DNA of 64,000 bases from Microbacterium sp. SORGH_AS_0862 (GTDB taxonomy: Bacteria > Actinomycetota > Actinomycetes > Actinomycetales > Microbacteriaceae), in NCBI RefSeq assembly GCF_030818795.1, contig NZ_JAUTAY010000001.1, positions 3,410,001-3,474,000 of the forward strand, in the 5' to 3' direction. Within the stretch, counting starts at the first letter, position 1. Each line of letters begins with the position of its first letter. Of the stretch, positions 62,289 to 64,000 are shown in pieces. Under the pieces are notes generated by a model that did not search any database, was not told where the DNA came from, and saw nothing but the letters and a program-made list of their open reading frames with translations. A program made the translations under genes and the position numbers.

Positions 62289-64000
62289 TCAGGCGTCGAT
62301 GGATTCGCGCGAGAGCCGGTCGCTCGAAGTCACGATGAAGTCGCGGCGCGGGGCCACGTCGTTGCCCATCAGGAGCTCGAACACCGCGTTCGCCGCATCC
62401 GCGTCCTCGACGCGCACCCGCCGGAGCATACGACCTGCGCGGTCCATCGTCGTGGTGGCGAGCTGATCGGCGTCCATCTCACCCAGACCCTTGTAGCGCT
62501 GCACGGGCTCCTGCCAGCGCTTGCCCGCCTTCTGCAGCTTCGCCAGCAACGTGTGCAGCTCTTTCTCGCTGTACGTGTAGATCGTCTCGTTCGGCTTCGT
62601 GCCCGGGTTCATCACGACCACGCGGTGCAGCGGCGGAACGGCGGCGTAGACGCGTCCGGCCTCGACCAGTGGACGCATGTAGCGGAAGAAGAGGGTGAGC
62701 AGAAGGGTGCGGATGTGGGCGCCGTCGACATCCGCATCGCTCATGAGGATGACCTTGCCGTAGCGCGCGGCATCGAGGTCGAAGGAGCGGCCGGAGCCCG
62801 CACCGATCACCTGGATGATCGCCGCGCACTCGGCATTGGACAGCATGTCGCTGATCGATGCCTTCTGCACGTTGAGGATCTTGCCGCGGATCGGCAACAG
62901 CGCCTGGTACTCGCTGTTGCGGGCCAGCTTCGCCGTACCGAGGGCCGAGTCGCCCTCGACGATGAAGAGCTCGGAGTCGGCGACCTCGTTCGTCCGGCAG
63001 TCCGCGAGCTTCGCAGGCAAGGACGAAGACTCGAGTGCGGATTTCCGACGCTGTGTCTCTTTGTGGGTGCGTGCGGAGATACGCGCCTTCATCTCCGAGA
63101 CGACCTTCTCCAACAGCTGCGCGGTCTGGTTCTTGTCGTCGCGCTTGGTGGAGGTGAACTTCGCCGTCAGCTCGCGCGAGACCACGTTGGCGACGATCTG
63201 GCGCACCGCCGGCGTGCCGAGGATCTCCTTCGTCTGACCTTCGAACTGCGGCTCCGGCAGGCGCACGGTGAGAACGACCGTGAGCCCCGCGAGGATGTCG
63301 TCCTTCTCCAGCTTGTCGTTGCCCACCTTGAGTCGACGGGCGTTCTGCTCCACCTGGCTGCGGACGACCTTCATCAGTCCTGCTTCGAAGCCCGCCTGAT
63401 GCGTTCCGCCCTTCGGGGTCGCGATGATGTTCACGAACGAGCGCATGGTCGTGTCGTAGCCCGTCCCCCAGCGCAGCGCGACGTCGACCTCGCACGAGCG
63501 CTCGAGTTCGGTCGGCACCATCGCGCCCGAAGGCTGCAGCACGGGGACCGTCTCGGTGAACGTGCCTTCGCCGGTCAGCCGCCACGTGTCGGTGATGGGC
63601 GCGTCGGGTGCGAGGAACTCCGCGAATTCGGAGATGCCGCCGTCGAAGCGGTAGCTGGTCTCCACCCGCTCCTCGCCGCGCTGGTCGTCGACCACGATCT
63701 CGAGCCCGGGCACCAGGAACGCCGTCTGGCGTACGCGCTGCACGAGCTCGTCGAGTCCGAAGGTGGCGTCCTTCGTGAAGATCTGTCGATCCGCCCAGTA
63801 CCGGATGCGGGTTCCCGTGACTCCGCGCGGTGCCTTGCCCACGACGCGCAGCTCCGAGGAGCGCTGGTAGGGCGTGAACGGCGCATCCGGGGAATCGCCG
63901 GCGAACGTGCCGGGTTCGCCGCGGTGGAACGACATGGCGTAGGTCTTGCCGCCGCGGTCGACCTCGACGTCCAGACGCTCCGAGAGGGCGTTGACGACCG
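62289..64000 (-). CDS. parE: DNA topoisomerase IV subunit B, N-terminus beyond window
   Basis: The last roughly 570 residues of the ATPase subunit. The frame is open to the window edge: VVNALSERLDVEV and GGKTYAMSFHRG precede an internal ATG at 63935, so that Met is not the start. It shows the transducer domain, the GGTHQAGFEAGLMK loop, the TOPRIM motifs IVEGDSALGTAK and DADVDGAHIRTLLLTLFFR, PIRGKILNVQKA, and the C-terminal RYKGLGEMDADQLATTTMD. The GHKL ATP site lies outside the window. Confidence 0.95.
   Translation of the reverse strand, partial: VVNALSERLDVEVDRGGKTYAMSFHRGEPGTFAGDSPDAPFTPYQRSSELRVVGKAPRGVTGTRIRYWADRQIFTKDATFGLDELVQRVRQTAFLVPGLEIVVDDQRGEERVETSYRFDGGISEFAEFLAPDAPITDTWRLTGEGTFTETVPVLQPSGAMVPTELERSCEVDVALRWGTGYDTTMRSFVNIIATPKGGTHQAGFEAGLMKVVRSQVEQNARRLKVGNDKLEKDDILAGLTVVLTVRLPEPQFEGQTKEILGTPAVRQIVANVVSRELTAKFTSTKRDDKNQTAQLLEKVVSEMKARISARTHKETQRRKSALESSSLPAKLADCRTNEVADSELFIVEGDSALGTAKLARNSEYQALLPIRGKILNVQKASISDMLSNAECAAIIQVIGAGSGRSFDLDAARYGKVILMSDADVDGAHIRTLLLTLFFRYMRPLVEAGRVYAAVPPLHRVVVMNPGTKPNETIYTYSEKELHTLLAKLQKAGKRWQEPVQRYKGLGEMDADQLATTTMDRAGRMLRRVRVEDADAANAVFELLMGNDVAPRRDFIVTSSDRLSRESIDA

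Overview
The window is chromosome from a high-GC actinobacterium. The family is most likely Microbacteriaceae, and a Microbacterium-like genome is my best guess. The signs are very GC-rich third codon positions, many GTG starts, the actinobacterial families DUF3000, DUF3093, DUF3159, DUF3710, DUF4193 and SepH, and the gene orders secDF-rel, ruvCAB-yebC-pdxST and dxs-acnA-dut-sepH-parC. I see no rRNA, CRISPR array, insertion sequence or prophage. No stretch longer than about 300 bases lacks a gene.

Layout. 0-2.1 kb: a small cassette of an MHS-type transporter (cut by the window edge), a TetR regulator and a second shikimate/quinate dehydrogenase. Two matching palindromes flank the regulator. 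2.1-11.3 kb: a long minus-strand run aroB-aroK-aroC-aroE-mltG-ruvX-alaS-(small membrane protein)-rpsD, mostly joined by 4-base start/stop overlaps. 11.3-15.9 kb: a membrane protein with rarA, then a small membrane protein, a DUF349 protein and an AbiEi-like protein. 15.9-26.1 kb: rel, secF-secD-yajC, ruvB-ruvA, ruvC, yebC, pdxT-pdxS. 26.2-28.4 kb: divergent pdxR-pdxY, so vitamin B6 synthesis, salvage and regulation are contiguous. 28.4-31.6 kb: a lipoprotein, a HIT protein and thrS.

31.6-38.1 kb is the accessory part: an ArsB/NhaD-type transporter, a truncated ABC ATPase, an oxalate-decarboxylase-like bicupin, a hydrolase, four tRNA genes (Val-GAC, Cys, Gly, Val-CAC), a pentapeptide-repeat protein and an unpaired PemK/MazF-like toxin. 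38.2-44.1 kb: amtB behind a GlnR-type box, zapE, a rhodanese/SufE/RibD-like set and a membrane-anchored hydrolase. 44.1-64 kb: a conserved actinobacterial block of DUF3000, RNase D, fadA-fadB, dxs, DUF2200, acnA, DUF3159, DUF3710, dut, DUF3093, DUF4193, sepH, a phosphodiesterase, parC and (partial) parE.

Three reading frames are damaged or altered by what look like one-base C/G-run length changes: the catabolic-type aroE paralogue (near 1231), dxs (G5 run at 50545-50549) and the ruvX/mltG junction (G4 run at 7044-7047). dxs is normally essential, so sequencing or assembly error is a serious possibility. The most interesting regulatory signals are a DtxR/IdeR-like iron box and a separate 24-bp AT-rich palindrome upstream of aconitase, an SOS (LexA) box directly before ruvA, the paired TetR operators, a GlnR box before amtB, and direct repeats between pdxS and pdxR. 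I found no clear previously undescribed multi-gene system; the TetR/transporter/dehydrogenase cassette and the acnA control region are the best leads.
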